Under the pieces are notes generated by a model, which saw only the letters and a program-made list of their open reading frames with translations, ran no database searches and was not told the DNA's origin. Below are positions 23,030 to 35,287 of a stretch of DNA of 64,000 bases, piece after piece (position 1 is the stretch's first letter; the number at the start of each line of letters is the position of its first letter). Where the stretch lies: contig CAIIXF020000001.1 in NCBI GenBank assembly GCA_903813345.2, positions 9,647,598 through 9,711,597 of the forward strand. The letters run 5' to 3'. Origin of the DNA: Owenia fusiformis. Lineage: Eukaryota > Annelida > Polychaeta > Sabellida > Oweniidae. Position numbers and translations under genes: made by a program.

Positions 23030-24145
23030 AGCTTTAAAAGACCTTAGAAGAATGTTTCAAGTCAATAGAGAAAAGATGTTGTCTTATGAGAACATAAACA
23101 TTGGTAGTCATGTGATCAGACCAAATTATAATAGACCAATCATGTTGTTTCAACATTCAAATTTAAATTTCCCACTATAATAAACATTCCTAAGTGGCTC
23201 AAAGTGAAAGGTCAACCTGCTTAATTTATGCAGCTGTTGCGTTTGAGAGTTTCCCTCCCCAAGATTTTATTTTTTTATTTCAAATCTACATGGTGAAATG
23301 GGAACTGCAAACTTTATTGAAGGGGGTATGCTTATTGAAAGCAATTACTAGTATTTTTCTCAATAGATGTCTCCCTCACTCACTAATCAACAGGAAGTTA
23401 GCAATCTTCAAAAAGTATCTTAATAATACGGTGATTTTACCTGAAAATTGCCGATTTTTAAGACTTTATTTTAGAAAAATAAGAAACTGTATGGTAAGTA
23501 AACACTTTATCTTATGTTTTGAGAAGTTATAGCCTAAAAGCTGAAGTGAAAGAGGACGAAAAGTGCCAAAGAAAAAATGTTTTATCACGGAAGCATATTT
23601 TCATTCTCAGCATTTTTTCAATTGAGAAGTTGAGTTGACGATCGTATAGAGATCTTCCCATAAACCAGGAAACTGTTTTCGTTACTTGGGCATGTTGCTA
23701 GGTAACGATTTGAGAAAATGAAGGAACGAATCGTTACTTCCGCAACGCTAATTTCGAACCCTGCTTATAATTAAATGCTTGCTTCCGTGTCCTTGTAGTT
23801 GTAGTGTATTATAAACACGATCCTTTAAAGTGAGTCATGATTCTTTAAAGTGAGTCATTACATAAACAAGTTGATTATTTCAATGTTTTCATGATCAGTA
23901 TAAGTTCAATGAACTTACAAAACGGTATATTTACGTAGATGATAACGTATACAGTTGGATCTCTGTATAAAGATTTGCCTACATGTGTGTGGAACAATTG
24001 ACCGCAAGCATTTTTAAAAATTAATTGGCTGAGTGGTAACAGTATCCAATCAAATACTTTAACCATCAATTTGAAACACCAATCAAACCAGTAGGTTCTA
24101 GCAATTTCTGGAAACGACCCATTCAGTAGATCAACAAATGACATA
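23030..24145. other. Inside of the nested element, nothing coding
   Basis: Right half of the 21387-24430 nest. Short frames such as 23194-23532 lack motifs. The region carries the right inner arm (about 23640-23764) and otherwise nothing recognised. Confidence 0.4.
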
Positions 24146-24366
24146 CAGGGTGTTTCATAACGAGCATCTCCAAAAAGTCAATTTGAGAAGAGATGGGTCT
24201 ATAACATATGTACTATATATGAGTCTATTTTATTCTAGACAAACACATTTGGATCAACTAAACATGCTACCATTCAAGAAAGTACAAATGGCATCCCTTT
24301 GACCTGTATTTATTACAGTCCGAGAAGATCTTTCCTGACGAAATGCCCACATTATGAAACACCTTG
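24146..24366. mobile_element. MITE with CAGGGTGTTTCATAA ends
   Basis: CAGGGTGTTTCATAA at 24146-24160 and TTATGAAACACCTTG at 24352-24366 are inverted with one mismatch. Size 221 bp, non-coding. Ends of this kind are common in small DNA transposons; the superfamily is not fixed. Confidence 0.75.
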
Positions 24367-24899
24367 TCATTTACCTATAAGTATAAGTATACGTTATAAG
24401 TTGTACTTTCACTAGGTGCGAAATCTCTCTATTGATACACAAGATTGTTTTATGGAGAGATGGGAAGTATCGTGTATGCTTCGACTTTTGTATGCGGATT
24501 TTTACAAAATAATATAAAACCCACGCTCAAGCCTGCACGTAATGAGTTATTATTCATTTCACCTCTCGTATCAACCTAGAAAGGATCATATCTGAGTTAT
24601 ACTTGAAAGTCATAAATAACTCAAGATTCCAGACTTTTTATTTAAAAAGTGATTTTATATCTGATCATCAAATAATCTACTCCAGTTATATTCCCAGCTA
24701 TGGTCAATTGCCAAGCAATATTTCAAAATGTTTTTTCAATGAAACAAAACAGATACTCATGAAGTAGATTAGTATATTTCAAGTTAAAAAATAAATTGTG
24801 TTAAATTATTCCTATTTCTGAGTAAAATTTCATGCTACAGTATTTTATTATTAAAATTATTCGATTACACCCCGTGATTCTTACCAAAATATTGAACAG

Positions 24900-26330
24900 T
24901 AATGTGGAAATTTCAAAAATTAGGAAAATGACCTTGATTTTGACCCTGACCTTTGACATTCAAAAATGTGAGTTTACTGACTTTTTTAAGTCTTAGATTG
25001 CTTAAACTTATTTTAAAGTCAAAACAAAAGATTTTGAAAAGGTGACCTTTTTCAACTTTAAAAGCTCATCAAAGGTCTCAATTTCTATTTCAGATTCTGA
25101 ATCCAGAGCAAATTTCCTATCTAACTGAAACCTATCTTGGCAGATTTGGAACACTATAAAATGCATCCTTTTTTAAATTAGTAAGAATTTTCATTGTGAC
25201 TTAGAGTAAGGCAATCATTGAAAATACTAAGAAGAATTAAAAAATTTTAGGTCTTGTTTTATTGTTTTAACTTATTTTAAAGTTGATATAAAGATTTCAA
25301 AATTTGACTTTTTTTCTTAAAAGGTCATAGAAGGTCAACCAGAATTCAGATCTCAATTTAAAGTCCCCGTCTAAAGTTTGAAAATATTATTTTATCATTC
25401 ATTTACTATTTGCCAGGACTTCAGAGTGATTTTAGAGATTTTTGAACAAAAATTTTTTTTTGAAAAAAAAGTTGTGAGCATTTCATTTCTCAAATATTCA
25501 AATTGAAATTTCTTAATCATCAAATATTTCTTAATGCATTTCAAAAAAGATTATATTTTTAACACCAATGCAAAGATTGAACAAAAGACACACTATTTCA
25601 ATAATAAAATGTCATATTTAATGGGCCACTTCAATGTTTTAGCTTATCAAAAATATTTTGAAACATTAGTGATGTCACTAAGGTAACAAAAACTTTTTGA
25701 AAAAAATTGAATTTTTTTTTTCGATGTCAATCTTTTCTAATTATGCTAGACTTTCATAAAAAACCAATGTTGATTGTCTAACCAGGTTAAAAGGAAGAAT
25801 AAATTATGTTTTAGATATCATTGTACCATTGGTTTCTATGAGAACTAAAATTTTGAAATGCATTTTTCTCAGAACCATTTTCATGCACTGACAAGTTCAT
25901 TTCTCGCTTGTTTATCAACCGATTTTCTTAATTTTTTCGGCAAAAAACATGGGAGGATGTATGCTATGCATTGGTATGAATTGTGGCTAATTAGAAGATA
26001 TGAGTGACCTCTAAAAGTTGGTTTTAAATAAATTCACAAATTTTGGAACAAAAAGTCTATCAAAAAACACTTTTTGAAATTAAAAAAAAAAGTTTCACAT
26101 ATCACACTTTGATAACATTGGGTAAGACTACAATATAAGCCAAAGTGGTTTAAACTTTACATGGGGCCTTTAAGAGAAATCAAAAAATGGATGGCACACT
26201 CTCAAAAGCTCTCTATCTGAGCTACACAATGAAAAAAAGATAATAGACAAATTGTAAATTTGACCTAGATTTTGACTACTGACCTAGATAAAAAAAATTG
26301 ACCAAATTTCCCAGTAAGCCAGGCACATAC
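24900..26330. repeat. Diverged copy of the GACCTTTGAC-rich repeat
   Basis: The words GACCTTGATTTTGACC, GACCTTTGACATT, AAGGTCATAGAAGGTCAACC and TTGACCTAGATTTTGAC repeat the vocabulary of the elements at 26.8-38.5 kb, but with more changes and no clear ends. The unrelated dispersed repeat at 25549-26173 interrupts it. It is probably an older relative of the E and F elements. Confidence 0.65.
25549..26173 (-). repeat. Dispersed repeat, copy 2 (inverted)
   Basis: Reverse-orientation copy of 11283-11882. It runs from TATATTTTTAACACCAATGC to TTACATGGGGCCTTTAA. It appears to have landed within the diverged GACCT-rich repeat. Confidence 0.75.
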
Positions 26331-26522
26331 CCTGACTGGCCATATAAATAGAATTCACAACGAAACCCTAATTAACTCATAAATAATTTGCGAACAAACT
26401 ATATCTCTATTCTTATTCAACAAGGTTTGATTCGAAAGCACATACTTAATGATCAATTAATAAAGTTAATCCATAAAAAATAATAACAGCAACGGGCGAA
26501 ACATGAATGTCATAAATGTCAT

Positions 26523-26700
26523 ATAAAGGTAACGGTGGCGCCAAGCTTACACGATTACACTACCACGGTCATGGCAAGCATTGCAATATAACGGAGCATT
26601 GTCGCGGTTATACCAGGCTTTCACGATAACACTACCACGGTCATGTCAGGAATCTTGCGCTACTAAAAAGACTGAATAACATGGTGACAGTTACGCCAGG
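26523..26700 (+). repeat. ~75-bp minisatellite, about 2.5 units
   Basis: ACACTACCACGGTCATG occurs at about 26558 and 26630, with flanking GGCGCCAAGCTTACACGATT and CCAGGCTTTCACGATAAC as matching halves. A third partial unit reads GTGACAGTTACGCCAGGC. The stretch is C/G-richer than its surroundings. Confidence 0.7.
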
Positions 26701-29297
26701 CATTAGTCTTGCAGTAGATAGGGTCTCTAGACAAGACTCAATGAACACTACAGTCTGTTAACTGTTAAAAATAACTAGAAATCGAAGATTGCAAGCAATC
26801 TTAAGGAGGCCCCGACCTTTTGACCTTTTGGAGTTCAGCAGGTCGAAGGTCACCGAAGGTCAACCAAAGGTCGGAGGTCAAAAGTAAGGACATATTTGAG
26901 TTCCTGAGATCTTGTAGATGATTTTTAAAAAAAAATCTGGTTTATTTGAAGCAAGTTGAAAAATGACCGATTTTTGCCGATTTTTGACGTCAAATATCTC
27001 AAAAACGGTAAAAAATTAACGCGTACATATAGTGAGCAATTTGTAGAGAATGCTTATATCTAGTTACATTTTAATTCATCGCAAGAAATAATGAAGTATG
27101 AGGACGAAATCTGAGAAACTTAGAAAACACAGTTTGTGATCTTGTTTGATGACCTTGACCTTTGACCTTAAAAATTTTACTTTTTTAGACCTCAATATAT
27201 CTTTTCTGATTGAATAAACTTTAATTTGAATCCAAGAAATCAATTTAAAAAATCAACTTTTTTTACCTTTCGAAGGTCACTGAAGGTCAAGTAAAGGTCA
27301 AAGGTCAAAACTAAGGTCAGATTTGAGTTCCTGAGATCTTGTAGATGCATTTTAAAAAAAAGTTTGGTCAATTTAGAGCAAGTTGAAATTTGACCTTGAA
27401 AAATTTCGAAATTTGACCTTTTTTCAGTTTTTGAGTTCTAATATCTCAAAACTGGAGCAAAATTTTAATAAATTGTCAATTGCTAATATGTGTAGAACCT
27501 TAAGATGAATATATATTCTGACTTTCAGTAAAAAAAATTGATTTGTAGTCTCCAATTTTGAGAAACTTAGAAAACACAGTTTGTGATTTCGTTTGATGAC
27601 CTTGACCTTTGACCTTGCAAATTTTACTTTTTTAGACCTCAGGAGGTCTCTTGTGAATAAATATACCTAAATTTGAATCCAGAAAATCGATTTGAAAAAT
27701 CAACTTTTTTGACCTTTCGGAGGTCACTGAAGGTCAACCAAAGGTCAAAGGTCAAAAGTAAGGTCAGATTTGGAATCCTGAGAATTTGTAGATGAGTTTT
27801 TAAAAAAAATTTGGTCAATTTGAAGCAAGTTGAAAAAAGACCTTTTTTGACCTTTTTTTGACCTTCAATATCTCAAAATCTAGGCAAAATTTCTCTAGAC
27901 GGCAAAAGGTTAAGACTAATAGAATCCTAATATCTATCTGTATGCAAAAATTCAGCCAAAAATATTGAAGTGTAGTGTCAGGATTTGAGAAACTTAAAAA
28001 AAACTTAGATTTGACCAAGATTTTGACCTTTGACCTTGACCTAGATAAAAATTCCTTTCCCGCCAAGTTCAGCCTAGGTCCCTAGTAGGGTTATGTAGTA
28101 GCTAGCTGAAAGCTAGTTGGAAGTAGGAGAAAAAGGTTTAGGAAGAATAAATAAAGAATAACTAGATGTATAAGATTGCAAGCAATCTTACGGAGGCCCC
28201 GTAGGCTTTTTGAACATTTAAAGGTCAGCCAAAGGTCAAATCTTAAATACAAGGTCATATATGAACTCCAGGCATCCTGTAGATGATTTTTAAAAAAAAG
28301 TTTGGTCAATTTGAAGCAATTGGTGCAGAATTTTAATAGATAATCAATTGTTAATACGTGTAAAACCTTTAGAGGAATATATATCCTGACTTTAATTCAA
28401 AAATATTGATTTGTAGTCACAAACTTTGAGAAACTTAGAAAACACAGTTTGTGATCTTGTTTGATGACCTTGACCTTTGACCTTGAAAATTTTACTGTTT
28501 TAGACCTCAGTATATCTTTTCTGATTGAATAAATCTAGATTTGAATCCAGAAAATCAATTTGAAAAATCAACTTTTTTGACCTTACAAAAGGTCACTGAA
28601 GGTCAACTAAAGGTCATAGGTCAAAACTAAGGTCAGATTTGAGTTCCTGAAATCTTGTAGATGCTTTTTAAAAAAAAGTTTGGTCAATTTAGAGCAAGTT
28701 GAAATTTATCCTTGAAAAATTCCGAAATTTGACCTTTTTTCAGTTTTTGAGTTCTAATATCTCACAACTGGAGCAAAATTTTAATAAATAGTCAATTGCT
28801 AATATGTGTAGAACCTTTAGAGGAATATATATTCTGACTTTCAGTAAAAAAAATTGATTTGTAGTCTCCAATTTTGAGAAACTTAGAAAACACAGTTTGT
28901 GATTTTGTTTGATGACCTTGACCTTTGACCTTGCAAATTTTACTTTTTTACACCTCAGAAGGTCTTTTGTAAATAAATGTACCTAAAGGGGACATGCCAT
29001 TAAGAGGCCATTCTCGGACTTAGTCATTTTTTCAAAAGTGTGAAAATAAAAAACCTCATGAAAAGTTCTTAAAATATCCTGAATAACAAGTTGAATATAT
29101 ATATTTAATGATGGCACAAGCAAAAGTCTGAAAATTAACATGAAATGAGGGGTTTTGACTGATGCAAAAAATGGTAGATTTGTGATGAAGAAATAGAAGT
29201 TTTTGCAGTAACAACACAATTACCTCGAAGTTATCAGTTATGAGAGGCTGAGGACTAAACTTGACATAATACTCAATCTCAGATTATCAGTAGTATC

Positions 29298-29327
29298 ATG
29301 GGCTTTCAATCTAGTTGAAAGCCCATG
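29298..29327. mobile_element. 30-bp hairpin with 8-bp direct repeats
   Basis: ATGGGCTTTCAA and TTGAAAGCCCAT form a perfect 12-bp stem around TCTAG-type loop bases. The unit is flanked on both sides by GTAGTATC (29290-29297 and 29328-29335). The same stem sequence appears as a perfect palindrome at 41160-41185 and its two tandem copies. It looks like a complete micro-insertion or the scar of a larger element. Confidence 0.75.
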
Positions 29328-30310
29328 GTAGTATCTAACTTAAGCCGGACAGCCACTCAAAATGTATATGGAGCCCATAAGATACATTTTTCTCAATTGA
29401 AATCACTATTTCTGTTTTTAGCTTCAGAGGATAGGAAGTACATGAACATGCTAAGTTTACCTAGATCACAAGCCTTACCACAAATATAAAGTATATAGGA
29501 ATAGAGTTGATATGTGTGAGAACCTTGAACTTCCCATTTTATTGGGGATGGGACTTGTGATTCATGTGTATTTCGAACTTCTTCACATGTGCATGGATCT
29601 AAAATTGTGGCAGCCATCTTGGATTTGTCATATATGTGGACATGGTTTTGGTTGTGCTGAATTTGTTTCAAAATAACATTTCTTGTATACATACGATAAG
29701 TGAGATAGGCATTTGAAATTAAATACAGATAGCATACTTGACATTTAATGCAGTAAACAGTATACAATAATTCATTCTTACATAATAAGTGAGTCCAGAC
29801 AAAAAGTTGTTATTGTGTTAGTTTAACTGGGCATAAATTACACTCATTGGGCTTGGTTTTCTTAATTGGCTTGGATAAAATGTTGTTCTATTTATTCAGA
29901 AAAGGAGTATAGTTCAATATACAAGTTCACATTCATTCCATCCTCTTGTAGAAATGAATCTCATATTACTTCATCTCGAATATGGAACACAAAAATATAA
30001 TAAAAAAACAAGTTTCTATTAATTGTAAAAGTTAGCTTCCATGTCATGACTGAGTTTGGGTTCCGCTTCTAGAGAAAAAAGATATTCCCTCTAGAAATAT
30101 CGTATTGACCATTGCTATACACTCCATATTTAATCCTCCCTGTAAATAACATTGATATACAGTATAAATATGACACCGAGGATCTGGAGTTTGGGTAATG
30201 TGAGACATGAGTTGCTACTTTTGAATCTCATATTCAATATTCTTTCTTTAAAACCTCATATTTAATATTTTTGGAGTGGTAATTCAATTATTTACCTATT
30301 TGTTATTCTT

Positions 30311-30571
30311 CATCCCATAGTTTGGCTCTGTTCCGCTATGTTAGGTAACATGAAAACATATTTATGATATTTTGCAAATGCGTGGAAAAAGTGATATCTG
30401 TGGAATACGGCAAATATTTCACAGATATCACCTTTGCCAGGGATTTGAAAACTACCACCAATATGATGTGTTTTGTTACATAGTGATTTCATGACATTAC
30501 GGGGATGAATGAATAAATAGATGTTGTTTTGATATGTTTTGTTTAGTTTTATAGGTGAACTATGGGATAAA
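30311..30571. repeat. Inverted-repeat segment with central 12-bp stem
   Basis: CATCCCATAGTT at 30311 is mirrored by AACTATGGGATAAA at 30558. Inside, GTGATATCTGTG (30391-30402) and CACAGATATCAC (30420-30431) form a perfect stem. Probably a small MITE. Just outside, TTGATATCAATATC and GATTGATATCAA (30617-30672) form another inverted pair. Confidence 0.65.
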
Positions 30572-31748
30572 TAGAACATCCTATGATTGTTCGTGATATC
30601 GTGTTAATCCACTCATTGATATCAATATCTGCGCTAATTGGCTATACTAACTTGGCAAGATTGATATCAACTCGGAGATAAAGATAAAATCATTTAAAAT
30701 CATATGATATCCTATACATATCCTTTACTGTGCCACAACTTTCTCATATGTTATATTTGGCACAGGCCATCATTAATTTTCCTTGAATTCATGCTTTTGT
30801 TCCTCGTTTTAGAAATGAGAGGAAATCTTTGATTTTCCTTGTATTTGAGTTGCTTAAATGTTGCCCTGTTATGTGATAAAAGTCAATAGTATCCACTACA
30901 GTCACAGTTGAAATGTACCCATTGCTAGCCCAGAACCTACCAAAATAGCATTTGCATTTTGCCAATATTGCCCTATGTGCTTTTCCATGAAAATAGTTTT
31001 AATCGTATCTTTTCTTCAGTATTTCATATATTGCATTTTAATATATTAAATTGGTTTATATTTATATATCATTTACTTAGACTGCAATAAATAAAGATTT
31101 TTTTGTAAAAACTCCAAAAATGGTATATGATCTTTAAATGACATCAAAGCTCAAAATTCGCTGAAATTGTAATTTTATAAAGCACAAATGATTTTTCTTC
31201 AATATGATATGCATTATTATCAGATATCTTTGGGGGCTAAAAAGGGCCCTTATTGACACCCGTCCTTTGAATCCAGAAAATCGATTTGAAAAATCAACTT
31301 TTTTGACCTTTCGGAGGTCACTGAAGGTCAACGAAAGGTCAAAGGTCAAAAGTAAGGTCAGATTTAGAATCCTGAGAACTTGTAGATGAGTTTTAAAAAA
31401 AAATTTGGTCAATTTGAAGCAAGTTGAAAAAAGACCTTTTTTGACCTTTTTTTGACCTTCAATATCTCAAAATCTAGGCAAAATTTCTCTAGACGGCAAA
31501 AGGCTAAGACTAATAGAAGACTAATATCTATCTGTACGCAAAAATTCAGCCAAAAATATTGAAGTGTAGTGTCAGGATTTGAGAAACTTGAAAAAAACTT
31601 ACATTTGACCTAGATTTTGACCTTTGACCTTGACCTAGATAAAAATTCCTTTCACGCCAAGTTTAGCCAAGGTCCCTAGTAGGTGCATATAGTACATAGT
31701 TGAAAGGTAGTTGGAAGTAGGAGAAAAAGGTTTAGGAAGAATAAATAA

Positions 31749-33218
31749 CTAGATTTTGGAAATTGAACGAAGTTCAATTTCAGACTCCAGATCTAGACTT
31801 TTTTTAGCCGAGTCATCCAGAATAAGCCGAGTCATCCAGAATAAGCTGAGTCATCTAGAAAGAGATGGATAAATAAAATAGGAAGGTAGGATAGGATAGA
31901 ATAGGAAAGAACGATAGGATAGAATAACAAAGAAGGATAGGATAGAATAGAACAGGAAGAAAGGATAGGATAGGATAGGAAGGAAAAGATATGAGGGAAG
32001 GATAGATAGGAAGGATAGGGTAGGATGAGAAAGGAAGGATGGATGAATTTTTCAATATTTTCTTCTCTACTCTTGACTTTCTATCAGGATACCATCAGAT
32101 CGATTTTTCTCGAAATTTCAAAACGCTATCACTTCCGAACCGGAAGTCGGATCGAAATTTGGTTTGCAGATTCGGATTCCTGACAAAATTCTACCCCTAA
32201 TTCATAACTCATACGTTAAATATGGAGATTTTTTATTTTGACCTACTTTTCGGACACGCCATAACTTCCGCACCGGAAGTCGGATCGAAATTTGGTTTGC
32301 AGATTCGGATTCCTGAGAAAATTCTATACTTAATTCATAACTCAAACGTCAAATTTGGAGAACTTTTTATTTTGACCTACTTTTCGGACACCATATCTCA
32401 AAAGTGGGTCAAAATACTTTCTGACGGCAAAAGGCTAACACTATTAGCATATTCTTGGCTACATGTATACACAATTTCGAAGAATATAATTAAAGTGTAG
32501 TGTCAGAATCGAAAAAATAAGGAAAACCTATGAATTTGACCTAGATTTTGACCTAGGCATTTCGGTGTCCAAATTGTGAAGCAAGTAGGCTTTTAAGGTC
32601 CCCTTCTTTTAAAGGCTTTGATTATATGAAGCTGAACTCAGTCTATATTCCGTATTTTTCACTTCAAAAAAATATTTTTTCCCATTGACTTAACATGGGC
32701 ACCAAATTTAGCGATTTTTGAGTTTTCAAAACGCCATAACTTCCGGACCGGAAGTCAGATCTAAATTTCGTTTTCAGATTCGGAATCCTGAGAAAATTTC
32801 CTATAAGAGTAATATCCTGGACATTTGATTCGGAGAACTTTTTTTTGGACCTCGTTTTCGGACACTGATATCTCGAAATCGGTTTGAGATATCAAAAAAC
32901 TAAATCGACCCTGGGTTTCCTACTTTTTTATAAGGAACACAATGAAAAAAACCCGGATAGAAAATATTGAAGGACGACCGAGAAAATCGAAAAAAGTGAC
33001 AAAGTACTGGATTTGACCTAGTTCTTGACCTTTGACCTAGATAAAAATTTGACCCAATTTCCGAGGAACTAGATTCTGGACCTAAATTGACCAAATGACT
33101 GACTTTACTAAAAACCTTATGGTTATTGAGAAAACTGGTTTAGAATAATAATAATAAGAAGAATAAGAATAAGAAAACTGGCGAAAACAATAGACTCCAG
33201 ATTTCATCTGGAGTCTAA
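31749..33218 (+). mobile_element. Helentron-like element F1
   Basis: The start is CTAGA (31749), the 5' hairpin TTGAAC-GAA-GTTCAA (core of 31760-31780) and the box AGACTCCAGAT (31782-31792). The body holds a GGATAGGATAGGAAGG-type microsatellite (31860-32045), repeated blocks with ACTTCCGAACCGGAAGTCGG (near 32130, 32265, 32740) and GACCTAGATTTTGACCT. The 3' hairpin at 33192-33216 has arms AGACTCCAGAT and ATCTGGAGTCT and is followed by AA before T. No coding content. It sits in the AAT-rich tail of E2. Confidence 0.78.
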
Positions 33219-33233
33219 TAATAATAATAATAA

Positions 33234-35223
33234 CTAGACTTTGGAAATTGAACGAAGTTCAATTTCAGACTCCAGATCTAGACTTTTTTTAAGCCCAGTC
33301 ATCTAAAATAAGCCGAGTCATCCAGAATAAGCTGAGTCATTCAGAATAAGATGGATGGATAAAATAGGAAGGTAGGATAGGATAGAATGGGAAGGAACGA
33401 TAGGATAGAATAAGAAAGAAGAATAGGATAGAACAGAATAGGAAGAAAGGATATGATAGGAGAGGATAGGAGAGGATAGGAAGGAAAGGATACGAAGGAA
33501 GGATAGATAGGAAGAATAGGATAGGATCAGATAGGAAGGATGGATGAATTTTTCAATGTTTTCTTCTCTACTCTTGACTTTCTATCAGGATACCATCAGA
33601 TCGATTTTTCCGAAATTTCAAAACGCCATAACTTCCGAATCGGAAGTCGGATCTAAATTTGATTTAAAGTTTCGGATTCCTGACAAAATTCTACCCCTTA
33701 TTCATAACTCATACGTCAAATTTGGAAACTTTTTATTTTGACCTAGTTTTTGGACACGCCATAACTTCCGAACCGGAAGTCGGATCGAAATTTTAATTGC
33801 AGATTCGGATTCCTGACAAAATTCTACACCTAATTCATAACTCATCCGTTAAATTTGGAGATTTTTCTTATTTTGACCTACTTTTCGGACACCATATCTC
33901 AAAAGTGGGTCAAAATACTTTCTGACGGCAAAAGGCTAACACTATTAGCACACTATTGGCTACATGTATACACAATTTCGAAGAATATAATTGAAGTGTA
34001 GTGTCAGAAACGCAAAAATAAGGAAAACCTTTGAATTTGACCTAGATTTTGACCTAGGCATTTTGGTGTCCAAATTTTGAAACTAACTGGCTTTTGAGGT
34101 CCCCTTCTTTTGAAGGCTTTCATTAAATTAAGCTGAACTCAGTCTATATTTCGTATTTCTCACTTCAAAAAAATCTTTTTTTCCCATTGATTTAACATAG
34201 GCACCAAATTTAGGGATTTTTGAGCTTTTAAAACGCCATAACTTCCGAACCGGAAGTCGGATCAAAATTTGTTTTGCAGATTCGGATTCCTGAAAAAATT
34301 CTACCCCTATTTGATAACTCATACCTTGAATTTGGAGAACTTTTTATTTTGACATACTTTCTGGACGCCATTTTTCAAAATCGGTAAGAGTAATCAAAAA
34401 ACGGATGGACACATATGAAAGGGCTGTTTCTAAGCTACATGATGAAAAAAGATGAAGACGTTTCGATAAATAACAACGAAGATAATAGACAGAAGGTTGA
34501 AAATGTAAGATTTGACCCAGTTCTAGGATAAGATAGGATATAGAATAGGAAGGAAGGATAGGATAGGAAGGAAGGGATAGGAAGGAAGGATAGGATAGGA
34601 AGGAAGGGATAGGAAGGAAGGATAGATAGGAAGGATATGATCAGACAGGATAGGAAGGAAGGATGGATGATTTTTTCTATATTTTCTTCGCTACTCTTCA
34701 CTTTCTATAAGGATATCATCAGATCGATTTTTCTTGAAATTTCAAAACGCCATAACTTTCGAATCGGAAGTCGAATCGAAATTTTGTTTGCAGATTCGGA
34801 TTCCTGAGTAAATTCTACCCTTAATTCATAACTCAGATGTTAAATTTGGAGAACTTTTCATTTTGACCTACTTTCTGGACGCCATATTTCAAAATCGGTA
34901 AGCGTAATCAAAAATCTAATGTCATATCTTTGCTTTGGCTTTTTTTAAGCTACATGATGAAAAAAAGATTTAGGAGTTACGATAAACAACGAAGAAGATA
35001 AATGACAGAATGTTGAAAATGTAAGATTTGACCTAGTTCTTGACCTTTGACCTAGATAAAAATTTGACCCAATTTCCGAGGAACTAGATACTGGACATAA
35101 ATTGACTGACTAATGATCTTTATTGGAAGCCTTATGGTTATGGAGAAAACTGGGAAAGAATAATAAAGAATAATAAGAATACTGACGAAAACAATAGACT
35201 CCAGATTTACATCTGGAGTCTAA
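33234..35223 (+). mobile_element. Helentron-like element F2
   Basis: Placed directly after F1 in its AATAATAATAATAA tail. CTAGA is at 33234, the same 5' hairpin at 33245-33265 and the box at 33267-33277. The body has GATAGGAAGG microsatellites (33352-33545 and 34525-34665) and ETS-type palindromes near 33630, 33763, 34240 and 34757. The 3' hairpin at 35196-35221 has arms identical to F1 with one extra loop base. Closest relative in the window is F1. Confidence 0.78.
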
Positions 35224-35287
35224 TAATAATAAGAATATCTATAAAATTAATAGGAGGCCCCCCGTTGGGGCCTCCTAATAATAATAA

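Larger units (their letters stand above)
21387..24430. mobile_element. 3-kb nest of inverted-repeat elements
   Basis: The outer arms, 21387-21440 (AGAGAGATTTCGCAC, then GTGAAAGTACAACTTATA) and 24377-24430, are reverse complements with few differences. A second inverted pair lies inside: CAGGGTTCGAA at 21557 and TTCGAACCCTG ending at 23764. Inside that sits the (ACGG)n element at 21886-23027. A small MITE is at 24146-24366. No transposase was recognised. The layering suggests successive insertions of non-autonomous DNA elements. Confidence 0.65.
28988..31265. mobile_element. 2.28-kb insertion splitting E2
   Basis: E-type sequence stops after TACCTAAA at 28987 and resumes with TTTGAATCCAG at 31266. 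In intact units (about 27668) these are adjacent. The insert begins GGGGACATGCCATTAAGAGG and ends TATTGACACCCGTCC. The ends look weakly inverted (TTAAGAGGCC against AATAAGGGCC). It carries a 30-bp hairpin insertion (29298-29327) and an inverted-repeat segment (30311-30571), and no recognisable protein. Confidence 0.65.
28162..35278 (+). mobile_element. Helentron-like element E2, nested in E1
   Basis: The start is CTAGA (28162), the 5' hairpin is at 28172-28189 and the box GGAGGCCCC at 28192-28200. The body runs to 28987, is broken by a 2.3-kb unrelated insert, resumes at 31266 and reaches about 31748. There F1 and F2 sit in its AAT-rich tail. It closes with a hairpin at 35252-35276 identical over its 25 bp, and for about 14 bp before it, to the E1 end. 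The repeat text is the same as in E1 (GACCTTTCGGAGGTCACTGA, GAAGCAAGTTGAAA, CTAGTTGGAAGTAGGAG-type end). Confidence 0.72.

Noticed and set aside
22856-23047. Frame rich in Arg-Thr-Asp-Gly
   Set aside because: Translation of the (ACGG)n microsatellite in P2; the same applies at 13708-13917 in P1.
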